A stretch of 12,816 nucleotides of DNA. It comes from an uncultured Ruminococcus sp. Its GTDB lineage: Bacteria; Bacillota; Clostridia; Oscillospirales; Acutalibacteraceae. Both the position numbers and the translations under genes were made by a program. Under the pieces are notes generated by a model that saw nothing but the letters and a program-made list of their open reading frames with translations, did not search any database and was not told the origin of the DNA. Where the stretch lies: positions 1 to 12,816 of the forward strand of contig CACYDB010000135.1 of NCBI GenBank assembly GCA_902773035.1, read 5' to 3'. Below, one piece after another: positions 1 through 5,528 of the stretch (positions within the stretch are counted from its first letter, which is position 1; each line of letters begins with the position of its first letter).

Positions 1-1
1 A

Positions 2-670
2 ACGCGGGAGGTTATTCTTTCCGATAACCTCAAAACAATCAAACCCACGCCGTTTGACAAAAGGCTGAAGAAAATCTCGATTTCAAGTAAAAATAAGTAT
101 TTTTCAACCTCTAAAAACTTGATTTATAACAAAAATAAAACCGAGCTGGTTTATTATCCTGTCGGCAGAAACGCCAAGAGCTTTACGATTCCAAAGACTG
201 TAAAGATAATCCGACCTTACTCGTTTGTCGGTGTGAAAATCAACTCAATCACAATCCCGGGGAGCGTAAGGGAGATTAAATCCACCGGATTTTATGATTG
301 TAAAATCAATAAGCTTATTATAAAGAACGGAGTTAAGAAATTAGCGGCTCATGCTTTTTGTGAAGGCACAATCGGCGGTAAGGTCGTTGTTCCCGACAGC
401 GTGAAGAAATATGGCAGAAACGCTTTCTGCGGTGATATAAAATCCTTTACAGTTCCGAAATGCTTCAAAAAGGTTAAATATCACGAATTTAACATGATAA
501 ACAATATAAAAGAGATTATTATTCCGTCTTACGTAAAGTCAGTTCATAAGTTTGCCTTTGATTCATCTGACTATTTATCTCCCAAACCGATTGTAAAAGG
601 CAAAAAAGGTACAGCCGCCGAAAAGTTTGCCAAGGCAAATAAGCTTAAATTTATCCCGATAGATATTTAA
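2..670 (+). CDS. BspA-like leucine-rich-repeat protein, C-terminal part (5' end outside window)
   Basis: The reading frame is open from base 2 to the TAA at 668-670, giving 222 residues with no stop, so the gene enters from the left and the TTG at 119 is not a start. The protein consists of degenerate repeats of about 20-24 residues with the pattern hydrophobic-x-IP-x-x-V-x-x-I-x-x-x-x-F, for example SITIPGSVREI, KVVVPDSVKKY and EIIIPSYVKSV. This is the LRR_5/BspA type of leucine-rich repeat found in many gut Firmicutes and Bacteroidetes surface proteins. The segment around residues 30-55 (NKYFS..LIYNKNKTELVYYP) and the ending GTAAEKFAKANKLKF are characteristic of that family. Such proteins are normally secreted or cell-wall attached and bind host or microbial ligands. 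The signal peptide or anchor is not in the window and there is none at the C terminus, so localisation is an inference. A terminator follows directly. Confidence 0.85.
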   Translation, partial: TREVILSDNLKTIKPTPFDKRLKKISISSKNKYFSTSKNLIYNKNKTELVYYPVGRNAKSFTIPKTVKIIRPYSFVGVKINSITIPGSVREIKSTGFYDCKINKLIIKNGVKKLAAHAFCEGTIGGKVVVPDSVKKYGRNAFCGDIKSFTVPKCFKKVKYHEFNMINNIKEIIIPSYVKSVHKFAFDSSDYLSPKPIVKGKKGTAAEKFAKANKLKFIPIDI

Positions 671-690
671 TATTTTTCTCCTTTACTGTA

Positions 691-723
691 AAAGAGGGTT
701 GACCGATGCGGTCAACCCTCTTT
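691..723. terminator. Bidirectional intrinsic terminator between convergent genes
   Basis: A perfect 14-bp inverted repeat (AAAGAGGGTTGACC at 691-704 and its complement at 710-723) encloses the 5-base loop GATGC. The stem begins with AAA and ends with TTT, so either strand gives a GC-rich hairpin ending in a short U run. It lies between the end of the leucine-rich-repeat gene (670) and the end of the minus-strand gpsA (753), where a shared terminator would be expected. The free U-tract beyond the stem is short on both sides. Confidence 0.85.
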
Positions 724-752
724 AATACTATTCTAAATTTTCGGTGTGACTA

Positions 753-1715
753 TCAGAATTCTTCCTTTACGTCGCGCATAAAGAGCTTTTCGAGCTCCTC
801 GGTGATTGATTTGTTGTTAAAGAGCACGTTGTAAACGCCTGTGACGATCGGTAAATCAACATTGTATCTGTCGCCGAGGATTTTCAGAGCCTTTGAGGTC
901 ATAACGCCCTCAGCGAGCTTTTCAAATTTAATGCCCTGAGCGAGCTGCTCGCCGTATTTTCTGTTGTGGCTCCAAGGGGAGAATAGGGTAGCCTCGTAGT
1001 CGCCGAGGTGGCAAAGTCCGTAGGCGCTCATTTCGTTACCGCCGCAAGCCTTTATAAGTCTGCCGATTTCTCTTGTGCCTCGCGCCATCAGCGCGCCCTT
1101 GAGTGAAGTCATATTCAGTCCGTCAAGGAAGCCCGCGGCTATACCGACAACGTTCTTAGCCGCGGCGCCTATCTCATTTCCGATCAGGTCTGCGCCGATG
1201 TAGAAGCGGATAAGGTCAGAGGAAAACTCCCTGACGAGCATTCTCTTGACTTCCTCATTCTTGCTGTCTATTACCATACAGTTCGGGATACCTCTTACGT
1301 AGTCCTGCGGATGACCGGGACCTACCCATACTGCTACGGGAGTCTTTTCTATATCTACGAATTCCTCCATAACCTCAGAGAGCCGCTTGCCTGTCTTTAC
1401 GTCAACGCCCTTCATACAGAGCACAAAGATTTTGCCGTCGAGGTTATATTTGCTGATTTCATTCATATAGTCGCGTAAATGCTGTGATGAAATCGAAATT
1501 ATAATAACCTCGGCTCTGTCGATCGCGTATTCAAGGTCGCTTGTGACCTCGATTGAATCGGGGAAGGAGAGGTAGTCGTTTTTGTGGGTTGTATAAAGCT
1601 GCTGAAAATCAGGCGCGGACTCGATTCCGCGTGAAACGACCTCGTTGCCGATTTTGTCGAGATACCACGCGATACAGCTGCCCCAGCGTCCTGTGCCTAA
1701 AACTGAAATTTTCAT
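753..1715 (-). CDS. gpsA: Glycerol-3-phosphate dehydrogenase [NAD(P)+], GpsA-like
   Basis: GpsA reduces dihydroxyacetone phosphate to sn-glycerol 3-phosphate in the cytoplasm, supplying the backbone for phospholipids. The 320-residue product has the N-terminal dinucleotide-binding loop GTGRWG (residues 7-12), the GPGH motif (132-135; usual form GPSH), the family lysine in GAAAKNVVGIAAG (K187), and the C-terminal LGD...HNRKYG block (D239, N251, R252). Length is typical for GpsA. The start is set at the ATG at 1713-1715, preceded by AAAGGAAG six bases upstream; an in-frame methionine 20 codons further up has no ribosome site and would lie in the upstream RNA. The segment LGDYEATLFSPWSHN departs from the usual LGDLxxTCxSxxSRN, so this could be a paralogue with altered substrate preference. 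Transcription may come by read-through from the upstream DUF1292 gene and RNA, or from a weak promoter at 1775-1746 (TTGCTT, 18 bases, TATATT). Confidence 0.87.
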   Translation of the reverse strand: MKISVLGTGRWGSCIAWYLDKIGNEVVSRGIESAPDFQQLYTTHKNDYLSFPDSIEVTSDLEYAIDRAEVIIISISSQHLRDYMNEISKYNLDGKIFVLCMKGVDVKTGKRLSEVMEEFVDIEKTPVAVWVGPGHPQDYVRGIPNCMVIDSKNEEVKRMLVREFSSDLIRFYIGADLIGNEIGAAAKNVVGIAAGFLDGLNMTSLKGALMARGTREIGRLIKACGGNEMSAYGLCHLGDYEATLFSPWSHNRKYGEQLAQGIKFEKLAEGVMTSKALKILGDRYNVDLPIVTGVYNVLFNNKSITEELEKLFMRDVKEEF

Positions 1716-1744
1716 ATGTACTTCCTTTCGCAGTCGTAAATCAA

Positions 1745-1940
1745 GAATATAAAAATCCCGCCTGACCGTAAGCAATACTGAATAACCTGCCTACATAAAG
1801 ACAGGTGGGCGCCGCCTTTTTGTTTCAGTACTCCCAACTTCCCGTATTACAGGGGAGGTCTGCACACCGCAAAAAGAGATAAGCTCCCGATTTAAGAGTT
1901 GTAGGGTTATTTTAATTGCATACACGCGTCAGGCAGGAAA
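1745..1940 (-). ncRNA. ssrS: Candidate 6S RNA (RNA polymerase-binding regulatory RNA)
   Basis: Read on the minus strand, 1937 to 1757 folds as one long rod. A terminal helix pairs CCTGCCTGAC (1937-1928) with GTCAGGCGGG (1766-1757), 10 bp with one U-G pair, and continues with GCAAU/AUUGC. The 3' arm is followed by AUUUUUAUAU, a terminator tail. An apical arm forms from CUUUUUG/CAAAAAG (1876-1870 with 1822-1816) and CUCCC/GGGAG (1857-1853 with 1835-1831). Between them is a large unpaired bubble whose 3' side carries GGCGCCCACCUG and a small hairpin (1806-1800 with 1791-1785). Length (about 190 nt), rod shape, central bubble and the sequence around GCGCCCACCU all match what is known of 6S RNA, which mimics an open promoter and sequesters the housekeeping RNA polymerase. 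No comparison was run, so the family name is an inference; that this is a structured RNA is better supported. The 5' end lies close behind the DUF1292 stop codon, so it may be processed from that transcript. Confidence 0.66.
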
Positions 1941-1952
1941 TATGCTGAATGA

Positions 1953-2240
1953 CTAATCATAGAACATTGAATCGAACCTGTCCTCAAACAGTCTTGACAG
2001 CCTGCGTCTGAGGTCGTCGTCCTCAACCTCGGCGAGCTCCTCGCCGCTGTCTGAGTCAAAGGCTTCGAGTATAGTGTACTGTCCGCTGTCAAGAAGCATA
2101 TCGGCGCCGTTCTCATATACGGGCATAAGCGCGTAGAAGCGGCGGTCGTCTTGTTCGATAATGTCCAGTATTTCAAAGTTGTGTTCCCGTCCGCTTTCAT
2201 CCGTCAGGGTGATCAGGTCGGGAGAGATAGAGTCGTTCAT
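1953..2240 (-). CDS. DUF1292 family protein (YrzB-like)
   Basis: A 95-residue acidic protein beginning MNDSISPDLITLTDESG. The pattern ITLTDE-x-G-x-x-x-x-FEILDIIE followed by a short beta-rich stretch (YALMPVYE, YTILEAFDSDSGEELAEVED) and a C-terminal helix (LRRRLSRLFEDRF) is typical of DUF1292, a small cytoplasmic family widespread in Firmicutes and often encoded near yrrK/yrzL; its biochemical role is unknown. The ATG at 2238-2240 is preceded by AGGAG about seven bases upstream. A strong promoter lies just in front (2294-2266). The stop codon TAG at 1955-1953 is only about 16 bases from the start of the structured RNA, so the two are probably on one primary transcript. Confidence 0.85.
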   Translation of the reverse strand: MNDSISPDLITLTDESGREHNFEILDIIEQDDRRFYALMPVYENGADMLLDSGQYTILEAFDSDSGEELAEVEDDDLRRRLSRLFEDRFDSMFYD

Positions 2241-2265
2241 AATTTTCTCCTGTTTTCTTTATTTA

Positions 2266-2294
2266 ATTTTACAACAGAAATTCTCTTACGTCAA
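2266..2294 (-). promoter_or_regulatory. Sigma-A-type promoter for the DUF1292 gene (and possibly the RNA and gpsA)
   Basis: On the minus strand TTGACG (2294-2289) is followed after exactly 17 bases by TAAAAT (2271-2266). The predicted start near 2259 gives a leader of about 18 bases that contains the AGGAG ribosome site of the DUF1292 gene. Hexamers and spacing are close to the housekeeping consensus. Confidence 0.7.
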
Positions 2295-2466
2295 GCGTTT
2301 ATTTTGTCGATTTTTCATTAAGATTTTTGTGTATTTTTTCAGGTAGGGGAGTTAAGGCTTCGGAGAACGCTGTAAAAATGCCGTGGTTGTATTTTGTCAT
2401 ATAATGGTAGATTTTAGGCGAATTGCAAATTTTAATGTATATTTTATAAAAATTTATAAAAAACGC

Positions 2467-2494
2467 TTGACATTTTATTATTTTATGATAAAAT
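2467..2494 (+). promoter_or_regulatory. Sigma-A-type promoter for a short terminated transcript or leader
   Basis: TTGACA (2467-2472), a perfect -35 hexamer, is followed after 16 bases by TAAAAT (2489-2494). A TATACT two bases beyond overlaps but would be 21 bases away. Transcription should begin near 2501 and meets a terminator at 2551-2580. Confidence 0.6.
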
Positions 2495-2500
2495 ATACTC

Positions 2501-2580
2501 AAGACACGAGAAGAAATGTTTTGATTACTCCATAAAATTACCTAAGAAAGCCGACGGTTTGCGCCGTCGGTCTTTTCTTT
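2501..2580 (+). ncRNA. Possible small RNA or attenuated leader, about 80 nt
   Basis: The interval from the predicted start of the 2467 promoter to the end of the U-rich tail at 2580 would form an RNA of about 80 nt. It has no open frame of any length with a ribosome site (the ATG at 2517 is followed at once by TGA). Its 3' part is the strong hairpin. It could be an independent small RNA, or a leader of the glycan genes whose terminator is overridden under some condition. I do not recognise the sequence. Confidence 0.4.
2551..2580 (+). terminator. Intrinsic terminator in the leader of the glycan operon
   Basis: CCGACGG (2551-2557), the loop TTTGCG, and CCGTCGG (2564-2570) form a 7-bp GC-rich stem followed by TCTTTTCTTT. 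It is 170 bases upstream of the first downstream start codon and just after a promoter, so it is not the end of any visible gene. Confidence 0.75.
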
Positions 2581-2669
2581 ATCCGCAAATTCTAATCATA
2601 TAAATGCGGCTTTGCGACTGAAAAAATCTGTGCAATATTACAGAATATGAGGGATTACAAAAAAATCAC

Positions 2670-2698
2670 TTGAAAAAATTTATATTTTGAGCTATAAT
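2670..2698 (+). promoter_or_regulatory. Sigma-A-type promoter of the sugar transferase operon
   Basis: TTGAAA (2670-2675), a 17-base spacer, and a perfect TATAAT (2693-2698). The expected start near 2705 leaves a leader of about 49 bases before the ATG at 2754, containing the ribosome site TTGGAGGA. This bypasses the terminator at 2551-2580. Confidence 0.75.
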
Positions 2699-2753
2699 CT
2701 GTTAGACTAATTATTATGGATTACTATGGAATTTTATTTTCTTGGAGGAATCT

Positions 2754-3440
2754 ATGTTACTTCCTTTTGAAGAACTTCCTGAGGAATTTCAAAATGACGC
2801 CGTAAAGAAATATTACGACATTCTAAAAAATAAAAAACGCAGTATAATTGTAAAGAGAAGCTTTGATATAATTATATCCTTTATTCTTCTTCTTATTTTG
2901 TTTGTGCCGATGATCATTATAGGCTTGCTGGTCAAGCTTACGTCGCGCGGTCCTGTTTTTTACAAGCAGGTGAGGGTTACGACCTACAACAAGACCTTTG
3001 AGATCTACAAGTTTCGCACGATGGTAGCGAACGCCGATAAAATCGGTACTCTTGTTACGACCCTGGGCGATCCGCGTATCACTAAGATCGGCGGCGTTCT
3101 GAGGAGATACCGTATTGACGAGCTTCCTCAGATCATCAATGTTCTCAAAGGAGATATGAGCTTTGTCGGAACTCGTCCCGAGGTGCCCAAGTACGTTGAG
3201 CAGTACAGTCCTATGATGTTCGCTACTTTGCTTATGCCCGCGGGAATTACGAGCCTCGCCAGTATCAAGTTCAAGAATGAGGACAGAATGCTCGAGACCA
3301 GTACAAACATTGACGAGGATTATATCGACATCATTCTTCCGAAAAAGATGCATTATAATCTTTTGTATATCAAGACCTTCGGATTCAGAAACGATATGTA
3401 TCTTATGTTTAAGACTATTAAGGAAGTCTTGTTCCACTAA
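2754..3440 (+). CDS. Undecaprenyl-phosphate sugar-1-phosphate transferase (PglC/WbaP family)
   Basis: Transfers a sugar 1-phosphate from a UDP-sugar to a polyprenyl phosphate at the inner face of the membrane, the first step in building a surface polysaccharide or glycan. The 228-residue protein has the bacterial sugar transferase domain alone, without the N-terminal multi-span region of WbaP. It shows the entry motif KRSFDIIIS (34-42) running into one hydrophobic segment (39-63), then FYKQVRV, YKFRTM (85-90), DPRITKIGGVLRR, and the hallmark DELPQ.INVLKGDMSFVGTRP (D122-E123 as the catalytic pair, 138-142 VGTRP). The N-terminal PFEELPEEFQNDAVKKYYDIL is common in Clostridia members. The start is the ATG at 2754; a TTG at 2742 is within the ribosome site GGAGGA. 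The sugar cannot be told from sequence. It lies 44 bases upstream of an O-antigen ligase-type gene. Confidence 0.9.
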   Translation: MLLPFEELPEEFQNDAVKKYYDILKNKKRSIIVKRSFDIIISFILLLILFVPMIIIGLLVKLTSRGPVFYKQVRVTTYNKTFEIYKFRTMVANADKIGTLVTTLGDPRITKIGGVLRRYRIDELPQIINVLKGDMSFVGTRPEVPKYVEQYSPMMFATLLMPAGITSLASIKFKNEDRMLETSTNIDEDYIDIILPKKMHYNLLYIKTFGFRNDMYLMFKTIKEVLFH

Positions 3441-3484
3441 TCCATAACTAAAATTTTACACAACCTTAAAGGGAGGTGAGACAA

Positions 3485-4912
3485 ATGTCAGGATTCAAGA
3501 ATTTACTCAGAAATCCTTCAAAATTCAGGCTTTCATACCTGATCGTACTGTATTTCTGTAATATTTCTTTCATTCAGATTCCTGCTTACGCTTGTCTTGT
3601 CTTTCTCTTTTTTTGGGGACTTTATCTTGTTTATTATAAAATCAAGTACCTGCACTGCTTCGACAATATGAGATTCTCGCTGTGGCTGCTGTTGTTTTTG
3701 GCGGCAAACTTTATAACAATGCTTCTGAATCTATCCGAGGGACTTGTTTATAATATCATAATGCTGTGTCATATCAGCATATGCTTCTTTGTTTTTTACG
3801 GTATACATACCGAGAAGGAGCTCAATTCCAAGGCGGAGCTTTATAAGGTCTGCAAGTTTATTATCTACGCTACCACAATTTTCGGCGCTATGGGCTTTAT
3901 ATTTATGATGTCAGGCGTGAAGTTTGAGTGGTACTGGATCAAGTTTACGATTTTTGAGAACCGCTTTACAGGCGTATTTATCAACCCGAACATTCTGGGC
4001 TTTATTTCAGTAGTCGCGATCGTATGCTGTCATATTATCTCGAAGCAAGATTTTCTCGCGCAGGCTAAGCGGGGAAGAATCAGCCGTATATGGCTCGCGT
4101 TGTGCCTGAGCGTTTGTTTGTTCTCGCTGCTCTTATGCGACTCAAACGCCTCGTTTATGCTCTTTATATGCTATGTTATATTCACGCTTGTGTTCTACGC
4201 TTTCTCAATGTCGGCGAAGCTCAAAAAGCGTCAGGCTTTGATGAAGTTTATCGCTCTGACCTTAGCCGCGGTTTATGTTATCGGAGCGGCGCTTATGGTA
4301 AGAACTATCTCACAGCGCACGTTCTCGCACCTTATCAATCCGAAATCCGCTCAAACTCAGGCGGCGCTCAGTATTCAGGAAATAACGAGCGGAGAGGCTA
4401 TCACCTTCACTCACGAGAATACTAAGCTCGACAGCGGAAGGATCAAGCTTCTTAAAGAGAGCATCAGACTTTTCCAGCTTTCTCCTGTTTTCGGAGTCAG
4501 CAACGGTAATATTATTGAATACAGCCAGAAGTATTTAAACGGCACTCTGAGCCTGAGTTATCATAATAACGATATACATAACGGATATATGACGATACTC
4601 GTTTCTACGGGAATTGTAGGCTTTTTGATATTCTCGATATTCGGCTTGAGGTTCGGCAAGCATATTGTCGTGAACCTGTTCAGACGTCAGAACGCGGGCT
4701 CTCAGGATATCCTGCCGTGCCTGTTCGCGTTCTGCTGCGGATATCTTGTCTACTCGCTGTTTGAGAAGGCTTTGCTGTATGACATCAGCTTTATGGTAAT
4801 GTGGTTCTGGTATATGATCGGTATGACGAGCGTGTACCTCAATAAGTATGAGCCGCTTGTCAGCTCGCTGTATACGCTCCGCCGCTACAGACTTCCGCGT
4901 CATATGATATAA
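3485..4912 (+). CDS. O-antigen ligase / Wzy-type polymerase family membrane protein
   Basis: A 475-residue, very hydrophobic protein with about ten membrane segments. Enzymes of this family (O-antigen ligase, Wzy, PglL) transfer lipid-linked glycans on the outer side of the membrane, either polymerising them or attaching them to another molecule. Family marks are ENRFTGVFINPNILGF (R160, N167-P168-N169) and, after the large external loop at roughly 270-360, DIHNGYMTILVSTGIVGFLIF (H365-N366), matching the HN-x-x-L-x-x-L-x-x-x-G motif that carries the essential histidine in ligases. The C terminus is a short basic tail. The start is the ATG at 3485, with GGGAGGTGAG just upstream; a GTG at 3476 lies inside that site. 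It follows the sugar transferase by 44 bases and is probably co-transcribed with it. A strong terminator begins 33 bases after its stop. Ligase, polymerase and protein glycosylase cannot be separated from sequence alone. Confidence 0.85.
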   Translation: MSGFKNLLRNPSKFRLSYLIVLYFCNISFIQIPAYACLVFLFFWGLYLVYYKIKYLHCFDNMRFSLWLLLFLAANFITMLLNLSEGLVYNIIMLCHISICFFVFYGIHTEKELNSKAELYKVCKFIIYATTIFGAMGFIFMMSGVKFEWYWIKFTIFENRFTGVFINPNILGFISVVAIVCCHIISKQDFLAQAKRGRISRIWLALCLSVCLFSLLLCDSNASFMLFICYVIFTLVFYAFSMSAKLKKRQALMKFIALTLAAVYVIGAALMVRTISQRTFSHLINPKSAQTQAALSIQEITSGEAITFTHENTKLDSGRIKLLKESIRLFQLSPVFGVSNGNIIEYSQKYLNGTLSLSYHNNDIHNGYMTILVSTGIVGFLIFSIFGLRFGKHIVVNLFRRQNAGSQDILPCLFAFCCGYLVYSLFEKALLYDISFMVMWFWYMIGMTSVYLNKYEPLVSSLYTLRRYRLPRHMI

Positions 4913-4917
4913 AACTA

Positions 4918-4947
4918 TTGCGTAAAACAGTATATCTGTGCTATAAT
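4918..4947 (+). promoter_or_regulatory. Extended -10 sigma-A promoter of the tubby-like/Lrp/aminotransferase operon
   Basis: TTGCGT (4918-4923), 18 bases, then TGCTATAAT (4939-4947), an extended -10 with a perfect TATAAT. The predicted start near 4954 falls inside the 5' arm of the terminator hairpin that closes the preceding glycan operon. Confidence 0.65.
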
Positions 4948-4981
4948 GTACCGTAAGAATACTTGCGGTACATTTCTTTTT
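4946..4981 (+). terminator. Intrinsic terminator of the glycan operon
   Basis: ATGTACCGTAAG (4946-4957) pairs with CTTGCGGTACAT (4962-4973) over 12 bp including one U-G pair, closing the tetraloop AATA, followed by TTCTTTTT. Its 5' arm overlaps the -10 hexamer of the next promoter by two bases. Confidence 0.88.
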
Positions 4982-5029
4982 GCCGATAAACTAATAAATC
5001 ACACAAAATTACCGATAATATCAGTGGTG

Positions 5030-5506
5030 ATGATTTTGAAACGATATATTAAAAGAGATAAAAGCCCCGGAGATACCCTGTTTGAGATATTTGACGAGTT
5101 GGGAAATGAGCTGTATTATTTTTCCAAAACGAAGAACAGCTATATCCTGACAGGCGTAAACGGGCAAAAGCTTCTTAAAATCAAGGAGCTGCCCTTTCCG
5201 AAGCTCTGCGCTTACTCTATCTCTACGGCTGACAATAATATTAAATTCTTTATGAATCCGCAGAAAAACAACTCCTACTTCTACGGTACCGCGTGGCAGA
5301 TAAGGGGAGATGTGTTTTCAGGAAGCTTTGATATAATCGGCGCCGATAATTCCCTCGTATGCTCACGCGAGAAATCCTTTATGGACGGCAGGAGCTGTTG
5401 TATGCTCGATATTAAAGCGGAGCACAGCGAGCTCTTATGCTTGGGTACGGCGATATGCGCGCAATTACACGCAAAGATTGAAAATCTCTGCGTTCAGACA
5501 GTATAA
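5030..5506 (+). CDS. LURP-one-related / tubby C-terminal-like domain protein
   Basis: A 158-residue protein without signal peptide or membrane helix. It shows the repeated short strand pattern of the LOR family: LFEIFDELGNELYYF, YILTGVNGQKLLKI, YFYGTAWQIRGDVFSGSFDII, and SFMDGRSCCMLDIKAEHSELLCLGTAICAQLHA. In LOR proteins such as Bacillus YxjI the same order is seen: a first pair of strands with D-x-x-G-N, a central W-x-x-x-G-D-x-F-x-x-x-F/Y-x-I turn, and a C-terminal hydrophobic helix. The biochemical role of bacterial members is not known; some related folds bind phosphoinositides. The start is uncertain: ATG at 5030 or TTG at 5036, the latter placed well behind GGTGA; further upstream in-frame starts would lie in the terminator. 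It is the first gene of the operon and ends 22 bases before the Lrp-type gene. Family assignment is by eye. Confidence 0.6.
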   Translation: MILKRYIKRDKSPGDTLFEIFDELGNELYYFSKTKNSYILTGVNGQKLLKIKELPFPKLCAYSISTADNNIKFFMNPQKNNSYFYGTAWQIRGDVFSGSFDIIGADNSLVCSREKSFMDGRSCCMLDIKAEHSELLCLGTAICAQLHAKIENLCVQTV

Positions 5507-5507
5507 T
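5478..5507 (+). promoter_or_regulatory. Internal sigma-A promoter ahead of the Lrp-type gene
   Basis: TTGAAA (5478-5483), 18 bases, TATAAT (5502-5507). The TATAAT includes the TAA stop of the preceding gene. The predicted start near 5514 leaves a leader of about 15 bases in front of the Lrp ATG, just enough for the AGGAGG at 5518-5523. Confidence 0.6.
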
Positions 5508-5528
5508 CTTTTTATTCAGGAGGCAGCT

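Larger units (their letters stand above)
2241..2753. other. AT-rich intergenic region between divergent operons
   Basis: These 513 bases carry no convincing gene. From left to right I see the minus-strand promoter at 2294-2266, an AT-rich stretch 2300-2460 with no clear element, a plus-strand promoter at 2467-2494, a terminator hairpin at 2551-2580, a weak 5-bp hairpin (CCGCA at 2582-2586 with TGCGG near 2605), and a second plus-strand promoter at 2670-2698 that precedes the sugar transferase gene. A 67-codon minus-strand frame (2502-2299) has no ribosome site and a composition typical of AT-rich spacer. Confidence 0.6.

Noticed and set aside
119..670. TTG at 119 as the start of the leucine-rich-repeat gene
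   Set aside because: The frame is open upstream to base 2 and the upstream residues fit the same repeat family; the gene simply enters from the left.
1716..1775. A 20-residue N-terminal extension of GpsA
   Set aside because: It would lie in the 3' part of the structured RNA, has no ribosome site, and places residues ahead of the usual GpsA N terminus; the ATG at 1715 has AAAGGAAG.
1757..1937. The structured RNA lying on the plus strand instead
   Set aside because: The complementary strand folds as well, but the U-rich tail follows the closing helix only on the minus strand, and the minus-strand transcription unit runs through it.
2299..2502. A 67-codon minus-strand frame in the intergenic region
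   Set aside because: No ribosome site, AT-driven residue composition (many I, K, F, Y, N) and overlap with the plus-strand promoter; looks like chance.
2582..2609. Small hairpin CCGCA/TGCGG downstream of the leader terminator
   Set aside because: Only 5 bp with a long loop and no conserved context; not distinguishable from chance.
2742..2753. TTG start for the sugar transferase at 2742
   Set aside because: The codon lies within the ribosome site TTGGAGGA; the ATG at 2754 has correct spacing from it.
4090..4425. A 111-codon plus-strand frame within the O-antigen ligase gene
   Set aside because: It is in another frame of a clear membrane protein gene, with no ribosome site or recognisable domain.
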